A stretch of DNA of 64,000 nt from Isoetes taiwanensis (GCA_021234155.1 JAJEKV010000039.1:6918912-6982911); one strand, 5' to 3'; shown: positions 11,456 to 23,654, counted from the stretch's first letter. The notes: a model not told the origin generated them from the sequence alone. Numbers and translations are program-made.

Positions 11456-12166
11456 TGATATCTAAGAGAACAGTCTTCATCATATGTATCACCATTAATA
11501 GAAAGAAAGTGAGTCTGCAGACTTTTTCTTCCAAATTACTATGAAGCAGACTAAGAGGTATGAATCATTTACTTCTGTTCTTGTTTTTCCTGGCCAGTAA
11601 AATGAGAATGGAAATATTCTGAATCTGATGTGAACCTTAACTTGCTTGCTTCTGTTCCATAAAGAACGGATAAAGAAATGGTACGAAAGCTAAGTGCTCT
11701 TGCATCTGCTGAAACATTTTTAGTGTTATATCTTGCCATATATAGCTTCTTAAAAAGAAAGTCTACTAGATGCCATGAACCTTCTGCTATTTTTATTGGC
11801 CCCTTTCTCATTGCCAGATTGAATTGAATGTCGTTCTTGCCCTAGCCTTTCCTTCCTGCACACCTCCATACCTTCTGTGCTTCTGCCATAGCCGCTATTT
11901 TCCTGCCAGAAAATCGCCTCTATTAAAGATGGAACCTGAAAAATAAAAATAGAGGTGAGGAGTCGGTTGATTCGCCCAGGTCATAAATCGTTCTGCCATG
12001 CTGTAATCAGAGAAGAAGCTTTCAGCCATCGTTACCTTTCTTCTGCCATACCCTAACTGCCATCGCACGAACAAAGAGGTGGAGGAAAAAAGAAAGTAAA
12101 AAAAAGAGAGAGAGAGAACGTGGAAGAGGAAAGGGCAATAAGAAAATCTTTTAAGATAAAAGGATA
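11456..12166. other. Unassigned sequence
   Basis: No gene, repeat family or domain recognised. Confidence 0.4.
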
Positions 12167-12203
12167 GGAGGGAGGGAGGGAGGGAGGGAGGGAGGGAGGG
12201 AGA
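12167..12203 (-). repeat. (TCCC)n 3' tail of LINE-A
   Basis: Nine or so GGGA units on the plus strand, directly beyond the 3' end of the minus-strand LINE. Read in the LINE sense it is a TCCC tail. Confidence 0.75.
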
Positions 12204-12227
12204 GGGGGAGATGAAAATATATAACAT

Positions 12228-12262
12228 CACGTCTGCAGACCACCAGGTCTATGAGACGTTCA
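12228..12262 (-). other. LINE-A 3' terminal stem-loop
   Basis: In the LINE sense the sequence is ACGTCT, three bases, AGACC, TGGT loop, GGTCT, two bases, AGACGT. This gives two stacked stems. The same design, with different spacer bases, is at 19155-19190. In LINEs with specific template recognition, such a 3' hairpin is read by the RT. Confidence 0.7.
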
Positions 12263-12835
12263 ATAAGTACAATCAACATTGTAAAAAATATCTTCTAATG
12301 CATCTTCAGATAGAAATGCATTAGTACTCTCCCACTCATCCTCCATTCTTTCTTTGCAATTATATAGTTTCAATAAGTGATCTCTATGCTCGCGCACGTC
12401 GATGATAAATTGTCCTATCTTAGAGCTTGGTAGGACAAAGAATCCCCTCAAATCATCACAAGTAACTTGGTGTTTGCACTTGAGATGTGCATATGCTGAA
12501 CATCTTAGAAGTGTATGTGCTTCATCCTCAATGGCATTCACATCACACAACTTACATACTCTCAAAGCATGAGGAATATGATTCCAACGTCCTACTTCCA
12601 CACCCAGTCTGTGTGAACGAAGCCTCATTCTACTGATTGCATGTCTGAGCTTAACTGAAATTCCCATTTCGAGGTACTTTGGTGGTTGCAGCTGAGGATT
12701 GATAAACTGTCTGTAATATTCTTTTTTTACTTCTGGAACACGCCATGATTTTTCTGCCACATGTTCTTGTACCCAGGCTCTCAGGTCATCATGATGTGCA
12801 AGAAGATCGTGAGGGTGAAGATCCCACTTCCTCAC
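12260..12835 (-). pseudogene. LINE-A ORF2 C-terminal region with CCHC motif
   Basis: This 191-codon frame carries a Cys-His cluster (VCKLCDVNAIEDEAHTLLRC, C-x2-C...H...C) preceded by RLRSHRLGVEVGRWNHIP. That arrangement is usual at the C-terminus of L1-type ORF2. It overlaps the end of the RT frame by 4 bp in another frame, so a small indel separates them. The equivalent region of the second copy (19225-19975) aligns throughout (LSSHRLGVEVERWGNIP, KLCDTDEIEDEPHVILHC). The region is thought to bind nucleic acid during retrotransposition. Confidence 0.8.
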
Positions 12836-14520
12836 CAGATCTCTACTTCCGCATACCAGCCTTTATGTCTAGTTGCATCCAAAGCCATATTGGGTAAACT
12901 ATGGTTTTGCCTCCCAATCTGCACTTTGCATACATAAGAAAGAGTTCTATACAGTGCTTTTGCCTCTAAAGACACCATCCCACATTCTGGCAGTAACATG
13001 TCGTATGGGGTCTGCGCTTTAACTCCCAATTCTCTCCTAAAAAACTTTTTTTGAACTTTTTCAATTTTCTTCCAAGTTTTTTCTGCCAAACCAGGTGCCC
13101 ACACTTCACAACCATACAACAGTACCGATTGTATCAATACTGCAAACAATGTCTTTTTGAGGCTAAAATTCCAGATTTCGGCTTTAGCACTTCTATGTTG
13201 CATGATGTAGAGAGCTTTCAAACCACCATTGATCCTTTGTTCCACTGCTTGGTTCCAACTAGGACTCTTATCTACCTGAATGCCCAAATATTTGTATGAA
13301 TCCACAATCTCCACCTGCTCCTCTTTATAATAAAATTTAAGGTGATCCACTTTAAGAGCCCTAAATACAATCAGTTTGGTTTTGGTCATATTCACTTTCA
13401 TCCCTCTACTGTCACAAAAACTTGATAAAGCCTCTAGGTGCTTTTGTATACCTGCCACTGATCTTGATAGAATCACTACATCATCAGCATATAGCAGTAG
13501 GAACACCACATATTGACCTAAGATCATGCCATCTCCACCATACCTGAGGACCCACTCCTCAAGCTGGTCTATAAACAACCCAAACAATGTGGGCGACATA
13601 GGGCAGCCTTGTTTAACACCAATGTTACTGGCTACTACTTCTTGACATTCTTCAGAATACAGAAAAGATAACCGGACCAACACTTTTTCATATAACAGTT
13701 TTACTGCCTATCTCAGTTCCACTGGTACCCCAAGTTTATCCATTCTTTCCCACAAGTTACTTCGGTTTATCGTATCAAACGCTTTAGTGTAATCCACAAA
13801 GAGGGCATATAGGGGTTTCCTTGTCCCTGTGACTAAATCTACCATTGCACGTAATGTAACCAGATGATCTATAGTAGATTTTTTAGGCCTGAAACCCGCT
13901 TGCCCCATAGCTCTAACCTTAGTTTCTTCTGCCCAATTGTAATTTTAATATTCACCATGGTCGCAAAAAGCTTCGCAAATAAACTACTAATCATAATCAT
14001 TCTATAGTTACCTGGGTCATTTACGTCCCCGGATTTGTGCAAGGGGACAAATTTGCCATGATTGTGGAAACCCATCTCGTAGAACTGCATTCATCAATTT
14101 GAGGAGAATTTCACGTGTCTTCTCACCGGTCCACTTGAACATTTCTACTACCAAGCCTGTTGCATCTGCAGCCTTCCCATTAGTCAATTTTTGTAAACCT
14201 ATTTCAATATCCCGGATTGAAAAGCCCCATTCATCATTCATGAAATATTGTATGCCAATCCTGTCATCCAATCCTGGAACATGATACAACTTATGTACTT
14301 GGCCCAGTAATGCCTCCACATCCAACACAGCATTATGATTTAATTGTGGCTTAAGCCTATTCCAGAATCTTTTAGGCTCAACCAGCAGCTCTCGAATCAC
14401 ATGCAAATTTTAGTAAAGCGACCTTTTCTTCTTTGATTTAACTAGCTGCATATATTCCTTTTGAAGCCTTTTCCTTTTTTCCCCTTGCGCATTTTTGAGC
14501 TCCTTTTCTAGAGCGGCCAG
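12832..14520 (-). pseudogene. LINE-A reverse transcriptase domain
   Basis: Read downward: linker (ALEKELKNAQGEKRKRLQKE near 14520), LTNGKAADATGLVVEMFKW, SGDVNDPGNYRMIMISSLFA, QAGFRPKKSTIDHLVTLR, ALFVDYTKAFDTINR, VKQGCPMSPTLFGLFIDQ, and the catalytic LLLYADDVVILS, then SYKYLGIQVDKSPSWNQAV. All RT blocks are in order and YADD is intact. The frame is broken near 14400 (stop), 14050-14020 and 13900 (frame changes), and 13708 (stop). The enzyme would copy LINE RNA at a nicked chromosomal target. Confidence 0.85.
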
Positions 14521-15308
14521 GGGAAAAAGCATGAAGCAGCAACAGATAGGATAGGATTGGATTGATTTCGCTTCCGCATGTCGTCAGGGGATCCAACACA
14601 GATCACAGCTACAGCATCGGCCAGCATGGGTTGTTGAAGCTTTGCCCAAAAACCTTTGTCTTGATCCCGGTCGGCTCAACTCTGGGTTACCCAGCCAATA
14701 GGCTCTGGGTTATCCCCCTTCAGCGTCACATAGGCGATCCGGATTTTGGCATCACGTCGGTTATTGGTATAGGGGCAAGCATCGAGCAACAAGTATGGGT
14801 ATCGTTATGGCATCACCAGCATAGCCTGGCATCACCAGCATCGACAACATCAACGGCCGTGTCTGTTCAAACTTATGTAAATCGGCAGGGTCTAGCAATA
14901 AGTGCGCACGCCTCCAGTTACAGTTTCGCCTACTTTCCAGTAGTCATGGTTCTATCCCAATCCAAATTCGGCCATATCAGGTTACCTCTTGTTTAGTTCG
15001 GTGTTGGTTTAGGGTCTGGTTTAAAGCCTGGTTGAACGATATGTTACACCTGCCCGGGGAGCTCCCTTTTTGTTCCATAAGCAGTTCTGTTCGCCCATCT
15101 TCTTATTGCTCCGGTGATTTGTTCCTGAGAACCTTGGACCTCAACTTGTTATCTGTTTGCTCATCTTTTTGTAATCCTTAGGTCGATTTTTGCTGTGTGG
15201 TCCCTTGTTTTGCCTTCTGGATTCGCCTTTGCATCCAAGCTCACCGCTAGGATCGAATTGCACTGGTCCCCTTGCAACTGCTCTATCCCTCACCACCTTG
15301 TCATTAGA

Positions 15309-16050
15309 ATGGGTCGTAAGATCAAGCGCATGGCCAGGGAGACCCGCAAAGAAAAGAACCTCATTAGGCTGTCTGAGCCAGTCTTGAATAGGCCCTATGA
15401 CCCCGCGATTGCACTATATCTTCAGGCAGCCCCATCCTTTGGGCCGCAGCGGCCTATACTGACACACCCAGACACACAATCTGCTCCGGATGCATCTTAT
15501 GCTGCAGCCTTGTCCAGGATTGATGCTCAGATCCATTGTCTGCCTCCAGATTTGTTGGTGGGATCCGCTACGGCCCCAATCGGGCATCACACTCCACGGG
15601 AACATCGGCTCAGTTGTTCTTGGGAAGCCGGGTCCGGCTTTTAGAGATGCCGCATAGCGGCAGAGAGCAAAGACGACAAGATCGCGACCATTACCTCCCA
15701 CAGGGTTAGAGTCTGAGCATGTGGATGCTACGCCACAGGCCGATGATACCACAGCTATACCCATGCGGCCGCCATCTGAGGATTGTTTGCCCACTGCACC
15801 GGTCCCGCTTTCGCAGCCTGGCCGGGCCACAGAGCACCCGTTAGCTCTAAACCTACGCATTGTGGGTTTGGAAGAAGCGAGCGACACTCCTGGGACAGCT
15901 GAGGTGACCCGTTTCTTTGCTGAGGTGATGCACGTCAAGGCAGATGGCATTCTCGGCTCGCCGAAGTTGGAGCGCGACCTTTGGGCCCCGTCATTTCATC
16001 GGGTCGGTTCGGGGATGCCTTGTCCAGGCTGCACATCCTCCGCCATGGCA
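15309..16050 (+). pseudogene. LINE-B ORF1-like protein (short copy)
   Basis: The protein starts MGRKIKRMARETRKEKNLIR (basic). After a frame change near 15640 it continues from 15721 with an RRM-like stretch LALNLRIVGLEEASDTPGT followed by EVTRFFAEVMHVKADGILG. This corresponds to the ORF1 of the longer copy (MVVRGLSEEAGEDLTKRI). ORF1 proteins coat the LINE RNA. The match to the RNA-binding core ends near 15990, where the internal deletion begins. Confidence 0.6.
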
Positions 16051-16436
16051 ATCACTTGCAAGGGACCCCCTTCTGTCGGGAAGATCTTACCAAAGACAGG
16101 CTCTGCTAGAGCGGAAGGAGGAACTATGTCAGCGTCATGAGGCTCGCCCGCACGAAGTGGGGTAAGTACGTGTATAGAGGCGGGCAGGCTATCATTTAGG
16201 ATCACTGGCCACTTGATCCATGGGCAGTGTCTGTGTAGTTGGTTTGCCACCGAGCCCTACTTGGCCTTATGCTCTTTTGTTTTATTTTAGCATTATGATT
16301 TGTTACGGGGTATAGTCCCCGGGTTCTGTGTACTGGGGCTGGTCCCTACGTTTGATTTTGGCTTCGGACTTTTTGGTTTGGTCACGGGGCTTGGCCCCCG
16401 AGTTTCAGTTTGGGCTTTTGCCCTCTCTTTTGTATT

Positions 16437-16468
16437 GGGTCCCATAACCCGATTGGGTTCCGTGGACG
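16437..16468 (+). other. LINE-B 3' stem-loop (short copy)
   Basis: Stem AACCC/GGGTT with loop GATT sits inside GGTCCCAT...CCGTGGACG. The copy at 50350-50390 has AGGCC/GGTCT with loop AATT, so stem bases change on both sides. Confidence 0.6.
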
Positions 16469-16482
16469 TTAAAAATTTCAAT

Positions 16483-16627
16483 TTCTTCTTCTTCTTCTTC
16501 TTCTTCTTCTTCTTCTTCTTCTTCTTCTTCTTCTTCTTCTTCTTCTTCTTCTTCTTCTTCTTCTTCTTCTTCTTCTTCTTCTTCTTCTTCTTCTTCTTCT
16601 TCTTCTTCTTCTTCTTCTTCTTCTTCT
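16483..16627 (+). repeat. (TTC)n microsatellite, about 48 units
   Basis: Uninterrupted TTC repeat starting 14 bp after the LINE-B 3' stem-loop. It is best read as the tail of that insertion, later expanded. It ends exactly where the interrupted LINE-A endonuclease frame resumes. Confidence 0.9.
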
Positions 16628-17697
16628 CATTTTGCATTCTGTATCAAACCAGCTGTTGCAAGGCAGTCCTTTTAGCTTCCTTTGGGAGACAAAATATCTA
16701 GTAGCAGATTCGAGTATCATCTCACCAAGCAAGGTACTAAGGTCGTCAGCCCTCTCTGGCCATGTCAATGCACTTGCATTCAATTCGCATATCTCTGCAT
16801 ATTCACCAGCTTTATTATAACACATATTTATCTTTATTTTAGGTGCAACTTTAGCATTATCTTGAACAAGTGCATGCCTTTCTATGCTCAGAGTTACCAT
16901 CATTGGAGCATGATCAGATTCTGGTCGGTCATCACCAACAGTAATGTCTAGTATTTGACCCATCAATTCTGGCTTTGCAATGACCAGATCCACAACGCTA
17001 GCACCTCTAATGTAAGCTTTCCTGAGTTGGGATAGTTACATACCCCATTGTATATTATCATGTCATCCCGTGCACATATTCAATAAATGATTCCCTTGAG
17101 TGTGGGCCAAAGTATTTTGTCATCAGAAGTTCTAGACCAGCCACGTTGTGACATCTCATACCCATCCATCATCTCCATCCAAATAGGTTCCCCTTCAGTG
17201 CTTGCAACTGCTGCTTGCTTATTTCCAACACGACCATTAAAGTCTCCTATCAAGAGCACATCTCCATGTTGTGTTAGCTTGAGAACATCCTGTTCTAATG
17301 TAAAAAATGGGTCATCCCTATCTAGGTCTTTGTCATTATAACTAGGAGATTCCCGTGGTGGGTAGTAACACCCTGCAATGAAAACCTTCCCATTCTTCCA
17401 TGTCATCTCAACCCATATGTGCTGCTTGGTTCCCATTCCATCCATTGTTTGTACCAGGTGCTTAAGTTTGTGACTTACGTAGCACGCAATGCCCCCATGG
17501 CCTTTTAATTTCCAATGCTTAAAATTCCAAACTGATTGTAATAAATGAAAGCCATTAATGTCTAGTGCTCCTCGTTCTTCATTTTCACAAGTTTCCAGAA
17601 AAAATACAATATCTATATCATCCAAAACATCTTGCATTCTTCCTAATTTAGTTGCATTCATACTATTTATGTTCCAGCACATGACCCTGGCGGCCAC
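16628..17697 (-). pseudogene. LINE-A AP endonuclease domain
   Basis: The N-terminus reads RVMCWNINSMNATKLGRM, then DIVFFLETCENEE, GGIACYVSHKLKHLVQ, WVEMTWKNGKVFIAGCYYPP and the catalytic-type GDVLLIGDFNGRVGNK. After a gap it continues with the C-terminal block GDDRPESDHAPMMVTLS (SDH motif). These are the expected blocks of an APE-type nuclease that nicks target DNA. The frame changes near 17080-16990. It is cut at 16628 by the LINE-B tail. Confidence 0.85.
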
Positions 17698-17932
17698 AAT
17701 TTCCTATGCATCCATTTCTTCCACAGTCACTTTGCCACGGCGCCAATATGCCTTCTTTCCATGCTGCTTTGCTTCTTTGAAAATGCGCAATTGTTCTATG
17801 TATTCTTGTAACTGGTTTTATGTGAGGTCATCATTTATCCAAATACTTTTTCCCTTTAAAAGTATCTTCTTCTTCAGCACATCAAACTTTTCTTGTCTGG
17901 ATCGGAATTTCACCACAATCTGCCTTGCTTTC

Positions 17933-18601
17933 TCACCTGGCTTTCCTACTGAGTAAGGCATCTACAATACTCGCATCTGTGATTTGAAGTTCATTTCGAC
18001 AGAAGGATGCAATAATCTCCACAGTTTTTTCATTGGCTTCCTCTTGTAAGCCACTCAATCTTAGATTTAGTGCTTTTTCTTTATTCTCATGCTCTTCTAT
18101 ATATGATGCTAACTGGTTTTTTATTTCAGACATTTCCTGATCTCTTGTTGTTTCACATTCACTGTTTGCTTCACTATCATCACTATTCTCATCATCCTTA
18201 TTTGCCAGCACTTCTTGTTTTAATGTATCAAACTCAAATCTCAGCTTTGCTCTAAAATTTTCGAGCTCACCAAGCATCTGTTTCGGACATCTATCTATTT
18301 CCAATTGCACCTGAGAAAGCAAGAAGGCTTTGAGATCATTGACCATACCTTGCACAGAGCTTTCCATTGAAATCTTCATAGTCAGCATCGATTCATCCAT
18401 GGATGTTCTCATCTGTCCAACAGCTTGAAGCAAATCCTCCTTGGTGACTCCAGTTGGTCCCGGTTCTGCTTCAGATTCATCTTTCAAGGCATCGAAATCT
18501 GCTTGCTGGCTGTTTCTAGGGGCTCCCGATTTAGAGCCCCATATTTGGTCTGCTTGTTGGTTGTTTTTAAGGGCAATCGATTTAGGGCCCCCCGTTTGCA
18601 T
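17933..18601 (-). CDS. LINE-A ORF1 protein, RNA-binding (222 codons)
   Basis: The frame contains a long acidic/helical middle with coiled-coil character (EIDRCPKQMLGELENFRAKL) and a C-terminal block LRLSGLQEEANEKTVEIIAS. That block resembles the RRM-like core of L1 ORF1 proteins (Transposase_22 family). It ends early at 17933, so the C-terminal domain is short or broken. Near the N-terminus a ~57-bp segment is doubled, giving two copies of a motif like KS.A.(K/R)N.QQAD. It lies just upstream of the endonuclease frame, as expected for a LINE. Confidence 0.6.
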   Translation of the reverse strand: MQTGGPKSIALKNNQQADQIWGSKSGAPRNSQQADFDALKDESEAEPGPTGVTKEDLLQAVGQMRTSMDESMLTMKISMESSVQGMVNDLKAFLLSQVQLEIDRCPKQMLGELENFRAKLRFEFDTLKQEVLANKDDENSDDSEANSECETTRDQEMSEIKNQLASYIEEHENKEKALNLRLSGLQEEANEKTVEIIASFCRNELQITDASIVDALLSRKAR

Positions 18602-18774
18602 GCTACCAAGGAGCGCGGATTTGGCAGCATCTGACTCTTATCCAACGAACTCCTGCTGCTATGCAACGGCATCATATGGTACCTGCTGCAGCTGTACAAC
18701 GACATCAAGTGGTCCCGTGCCATGGTTTTCTTGTTTTTTATTTGACCTAGTTTTTTCAAGGCCATGATTGTGCC

Positions 18775-18902
<128 letters not shown>

Positions 18903-18972
18903 TTTTACGTCAGAGCACAAGCCAAAGATCCTTTAGGACATCACGACGCCCCTCTTCAAGGAGCACCACCCC

Positions 18973-19977
<1,005 letters not shown>

Positions 19978-20053
19978 TTGGCCACATGCTGACTTAGAGA
20001 TTACGAGAGACAATACGAGAGAATACGAGAGATGAGAGATGGGGGAGAGATGG

Positions 20054-20087
20054 GAGAGTTGGGTGAGAGTGGGAAAACCCAACTCTC
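20054..20087. other. Perfect 10-bp hairpin
   Basis: GAGAGTTGGG (20054-20063) and CCCAACTCTC (20078-20087), loop 14 bp, at the boundary between the truncated LINE and the next region. Function unknown. Confidence 0.6.
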
Positions 20088-20423
20088 ACCTTGAGAGATG
20101 ATTCGCCCCTAACAGCCGTTAGAGGCGTTTTCATTGCCCACTAACCATACAATGAGGCTTAATTTTCGCTGCCTGAAAAAATTGCCCAAAATGTTTTCCA
20201 CACCGAAAATCAGGGGCGCCATTTCCCCTGCTTCTTGATCTTCAAGGCCGCCTAATTCTTGCAAAAGTATCTAATTTCTCGAAGCCATTAGCTGATTACG
20301 ATCCAGGTATTTGTCAGATTTCGCATTCATTTGCATTCTGTTTTTTGAGCATTCATACATTAAGTTTTGAACTTCAATTTCGTTTTAAGTCTTCCTTATT
20401 CCCCTACAATTATTTGGACTCAG

Positions 20424-21606
20424 ATGTCTAAGACCTCTCGATCTGCTTTGCCAGCAAGCAACAAGCCTTTCGTGCCTCCTCGGGTTGAAAAAATGGCCCC
20501 AAGAAGGACCCGGAAAATGACAGGCCAGATCTCCAGGGATGTGCATTTGGAGACAAATTCTGAGCCAATTCCACCACCAAGACAGCCAAAGAACCAAACG
20601 AGTATTGAGCGAAATTCAGGCCTCCGCTGATATTGTGAGTGAATCTTTTGAATCTGAAGCTGCCTTGGCTGTTGTTGTGCACGAGAAAGAGAATTCAAAA
20701 GTGATAGACACAAAGAATAGAAAGTCTCCTGTGCAATGGACAGATCAAGGTGTCTCCACTTTCCTCAATCTCTTAAACGAGATGAAATTAGTAACTAATA
20801 GCACCCTCAACCTCTCTAACACACAATGGAGAGAAATTATGATCAAATTGCAGCCTATAGTTGGGGGTTTAGTGGAGCTGAGACAACTTAAGAACAAATG
20901 GGATAAGCTCCAAGCTAAATTCAAAGATGAGAAGGAGGCTTGTAGCCAGACATGGTCATAAACTTCAACTTGGCAGTGGTATGACAGAATGGAAGAGGTG
21001 AAGTGTGGTGTAACTTCAGATAATCCAATTCCAGGGGCTGGGGATGATGGCGCATTTGGGAATGAAGCTTTTGAGGCTGCAGACTTGCATATAAATTTCT
21101 CAGAATCATTCATGAATGACACTTTCTTTGAAACTGTTGGAACAGATGCAGCATTTGAGGACCACTTCGAAAGCATTCCACCCAATTCAAATAATAATGT
21201 AAATACGGGAAATCCGAGCAGTCCAGTCATGCCTGACATTCCAAGCAATGACACCAACAGGAAACCAGACAGATTCTTCTAGTCCTAGATCAGCTGCATG
21301 TAACCAGCCTGGAGTTTGTGGAAAACCAACAAGTAGAAAGAAGTCCAAGTTGCAGATAGATGAGGACATTACAATGGGAATATCACAAATGGCAAGCACA
21401 TTCGGGGTCACTGAGGTAAAGAAATTGGATTTCCTGAAAGAAGAAAGTGCAAGAAAAATTGAGTTGGTTAGGGAATTGGAAACAATAAGGTCTGCAACAG
21501 CTTGAAAATTGCTGAGTCCATGGCTGCAATGACTCAAAGCATTTGTGAAATGACAAAGGAGACATTGCTCGAAATTGCTAAACTGGCTGCCAAGAACAAG
21601 GACTAG
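20424..21606 (+). pseudogene. Myb/SANT-like DNA-binding protein remnant (PIF/Harbinger ORF1 type)
   Basis: A basic N-terminus (KMAPRRTRKMTGQ) is followed, after a frame change near 20600, by a trihelix/Myb-like domain: PVQWTDQGVSTFLNLLNEMK, TQWREIMIKLQPIVGGL, LRQLKNKWDKLQAKFKDEKE. The spacing of W...W...LKNKW fits the Myb/SANT-like domain of plant proteins that accompany PIF/Harbinger transposases. A stop at 20959 interrupts the block TSTWQWYDRMEEV. A later frame change near 21280 leads to TSRKKSKLQIDEDI and a helical C-terminus ending KDN-like at about 21606. With two frame changes and at least two stops it is not functional as one protein. No DDE transposase is nearby. A decayed host gene is the alternative. 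Confidence 0.65.
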
Positions 21607-21721
21607 AGGTTCGTTTTCAGTTTTCTGCTTTTTAGAAATTCTATTTTGGAACTGTCTCAAATCCACTAGTATTCCTAAATATTGAATGACTTGTACTGGC
21701 CTATTTCTTTAATATTAATTA

Positions 21722-22147
21722 TTGTCTTCTAGTCGCAATCACCCAAAATTTAAGCTTTCTGAATTCCTTGCATGCAAGCCGCTCCTCAATATGGTCGTGA
21801 ACCGTAAAAGCCCGAGGTCTCCAAGTTCCTCTTCCTCTTCCTCCAAGTCCTCTTCCTCTTCCTTGCCTCCGGATTCTTCTGCTTTTTCTTCCAGTTCAGA
21901 GTCCTATTACTCTGAATATTCTTCATGGCCGACTACTAGTGAAGAAATTCTTCCTGATAGTAGTGCAGAAGCTCCAGAGTTCAGTGATCTTCCAGTGAGC
22001 TTAGAAAACGTAGTTCAAGAGAACCTGGTGCAGGATGAAGACTCTGATGAGCAAGAAGAAAGCCAAGATGAGCAAGAAGAAAGCCAATACTCCTCCCCCT
22101 CGGTTGAGGTTGCAAACCCTGAAGTGGAAATCGCTTATCCATTGTAG
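21722..22147 (+). CDS. Ser-rich, acidic ORF of unknown function
   Basis: Not recognised. This 141-codon frame begins with an alternative start; the first ATG is inside (MVVNRKSPRSPS at 21791). It has a serine-rich stretch, then an acidic C-terminal part with the repeated motif DEQEESQ. Low complexity means the open frame is weak evidence for a gene. It follows the Myb/SANT remnant on the same strand and could belong to it. A short continuation in another frame (22182-22343) reads NRTAHMECVYVRHEEKWCLH. Confidence 0.3.
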   Translation: MSSSRNHPKFKLSEFLACKPLLNMVVNRKSPRSPSSSSSSSKSSSSSLPPDSSAFSSSSESYYSEYSSWPTTSEEILPDSSAEAPEFSDLPVSLENVVQENLVQDEDSDEQEESQDEQEESQYSSPSVEVANPEVEIAYPL

Positions 22148-22343
22148 CTTCTCCAAGCAGACCATTACAGATTTTTTGGAAATGGAGGTGAATATAGAAG
22201 CCGAGGTTTTGGAATGGGCCTCAAATTCTGCTAAGAACCGGACTGCCCATATGGAATGTGTGTACGTTAGGCATGAAGAAAAATGGTGCCTCCATGAAAT
22301 ACGAAGTGTAACCTTTCAGTGCGAGCTATGTCCCAGGATATGA

Positions 22344-23287
22344 GAGAAAAAAAACCTGATATGTCTTCATTTTTTTGTGTTTTCCATTTTCTTTTTGTAA
22401 CAGGCTTTTGTTATATATAAAATGGCATGCATGCCATTTTTTTTACTGATGTAACTGCTCGGGAACTGACAAATGAAACACATTGTGTCCATCTATTCAT
22501 GCAGATTTCCTATGCTCATTGGAAGGCGTGCATTTTTTGTTTTATACTGTGAAGTCGTTTGACTCACAATGATTATAATAGGCTGCTGGGATACTGAACT
22601 GTTTTGAACAGGGCAGCATATGCACATGTAATGAAATCTTATGAATACAAACGTGGTTTATCCTACTTGTACCTGTATTGTTGATATCTTATAGTCTTCT
22701 GTGTTTATTAATGTGAAGTTATCCAAGTAATTATTTACATAGAGAAAACAAATGCAAAGTACTCCAAAGCAGGAAGATGGAGACTTCTGCTGCATGCTAT
22801 GGAGACTTCTGCTGCATGCTGCATTTTTCAATCCTGAGAATGACAGAGAGAAGAGATGGAGAACCTCAAAATACCTTAGTGATTATGCTTGAAAGGCCTG
22901 CAAAGTTATAAATTGTACCTCCTACTTGTCATCATGCAGTAATGTCTGCAGTAATGTCTGCAAAAGGAGAAAAAAAATGCAAACTACTCCAACGAAGGGA
23001 GAAGATGCAGCTTTTGCTGCATTTTTGCAATTCTAAGAATGACAAAGAGAGATGAAGAAATCTCAAATACCTCAGATAGTGTGAAATTGCTTTTATTAGA
23101 TGAGGCCCCACTTCTATAGTGGCTTCCAACTGCGTAAGAGCAGAAACATAGCAATTAGAAACATTGGAAAGGCTGGCTTTGCAAATCCACAAAGCTCTAT
23201 ACAACAGAGCAAACATCTTTTTAACTTTGGACCACTTCGGCAGATAATATTTTGTATGTTGTCAGGATTCGGGCCATCATCCTTTTA
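22344..23287. other. Unassigned sequence with short duplications
   Basis: No gene seen. A perfect palindrome-like atggcatgcatgccat is at about 22422. A 22-bp tandem doublet (atggagacttctgctgcatg) lies at 22777-22820. A partial relative of the same stretch is near 22985-23045 ('gcagcttttgctgcattttt'). Confidence 0.4.
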
Positions 23288-23556
23288 CTACCGTAAACTC
23301 CCACAGTTTTGACAGTGGTTTTCGAAGCCAGACCATCGTTGATGGGATTTGAAGCCGAAACTATTGGATCCAGTTTCCTTAGCAGAGCCCTGATCCTTTG
23401 CTAGCACCACTTTCTTCACGAAGCTTAGTTCCTGTCTGTCGGGCTTGATGTGCATAAGCATGAACAGATTAGTTGCCGGTTTATCTTCTACTGCATCAAT
23501 CATTTCTACATCTTCAGCACCCATGGTCTTAGACTTGGCTGGGTGGGAAGCCATTA
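23288..23556 (-). CDS. Unrecognised ORF starting MASHPAKSK
   Basis: On the minus strand an ATG near 23553 opens MASHPAKSKTMGAEDVEMID and continues VEDKPATNLFMLMHIKPDRQ to a stop at 23288. A different frame over the 3' half (ASNPINDGLASKTTVKTVGV) stays open longer, to about 23220. I recognise no domain. It may be a gene or gag fragment with one frame change. Confidence 0.3.
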
Positions 23557-23654
23557 CCTTGAATATGCGGCAGCGGTCGTGGCATATGCATGCCGAATTA
23601 GAAGCGAGCAAATGAGAAAGGGGCAAAATTGAACCCCAAATCATGGCCGATGAA

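Larger units (their letters stand above)
14530..16627 (+). mobile_element. LINE-B short copy: internally deleted, inserted in LINE-A
   Basis: This plus-strand insertion carries a 5' leader (about 14530-15300), an ORF1-like frame (15311 to about 16000), then directly a 3' end with a stem-loop (16437-16468) and a TTC tail (16483-16627). Endonuclease and RT are absent, so most of ORF2 is deleted. Its 3' end matches the longer LINE-B at 46265-50410. The left edge and target-site duplication are not clear from inspection. Confidence 0.7.
12204..18770 (-). mobile_element. LINE-A: near full-length L1-type LINE, interrupted
   Basis: Read on the minus strand: ORF1 (18601-17933), AP endonuclease (17697 to about 16630), RT (14520-12832), C-terminal CCHC region (12835-12260), 3' stem-loop (12262-12228) and a TCCC tail. 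The endonuclease-RT linker is split by a plus-strand LINE-B insertion (about 14530-16627). The coding flanks resume on each side: WFDTECKM before and LAALEKELKNAQ after. Besides the insertion there are at least three frame changes and two stops, so it is dead. A second, 5'-truncated copy lies at 19113-19977. Confidence 0.85.

Noticed and set aside
16293-16701. Long open frames of poly-Phe, poly-Lys or poly-Arg
   Set aside because: They are translations of the TTC microsatellite; only the flanking endonuclease part is meaningful.
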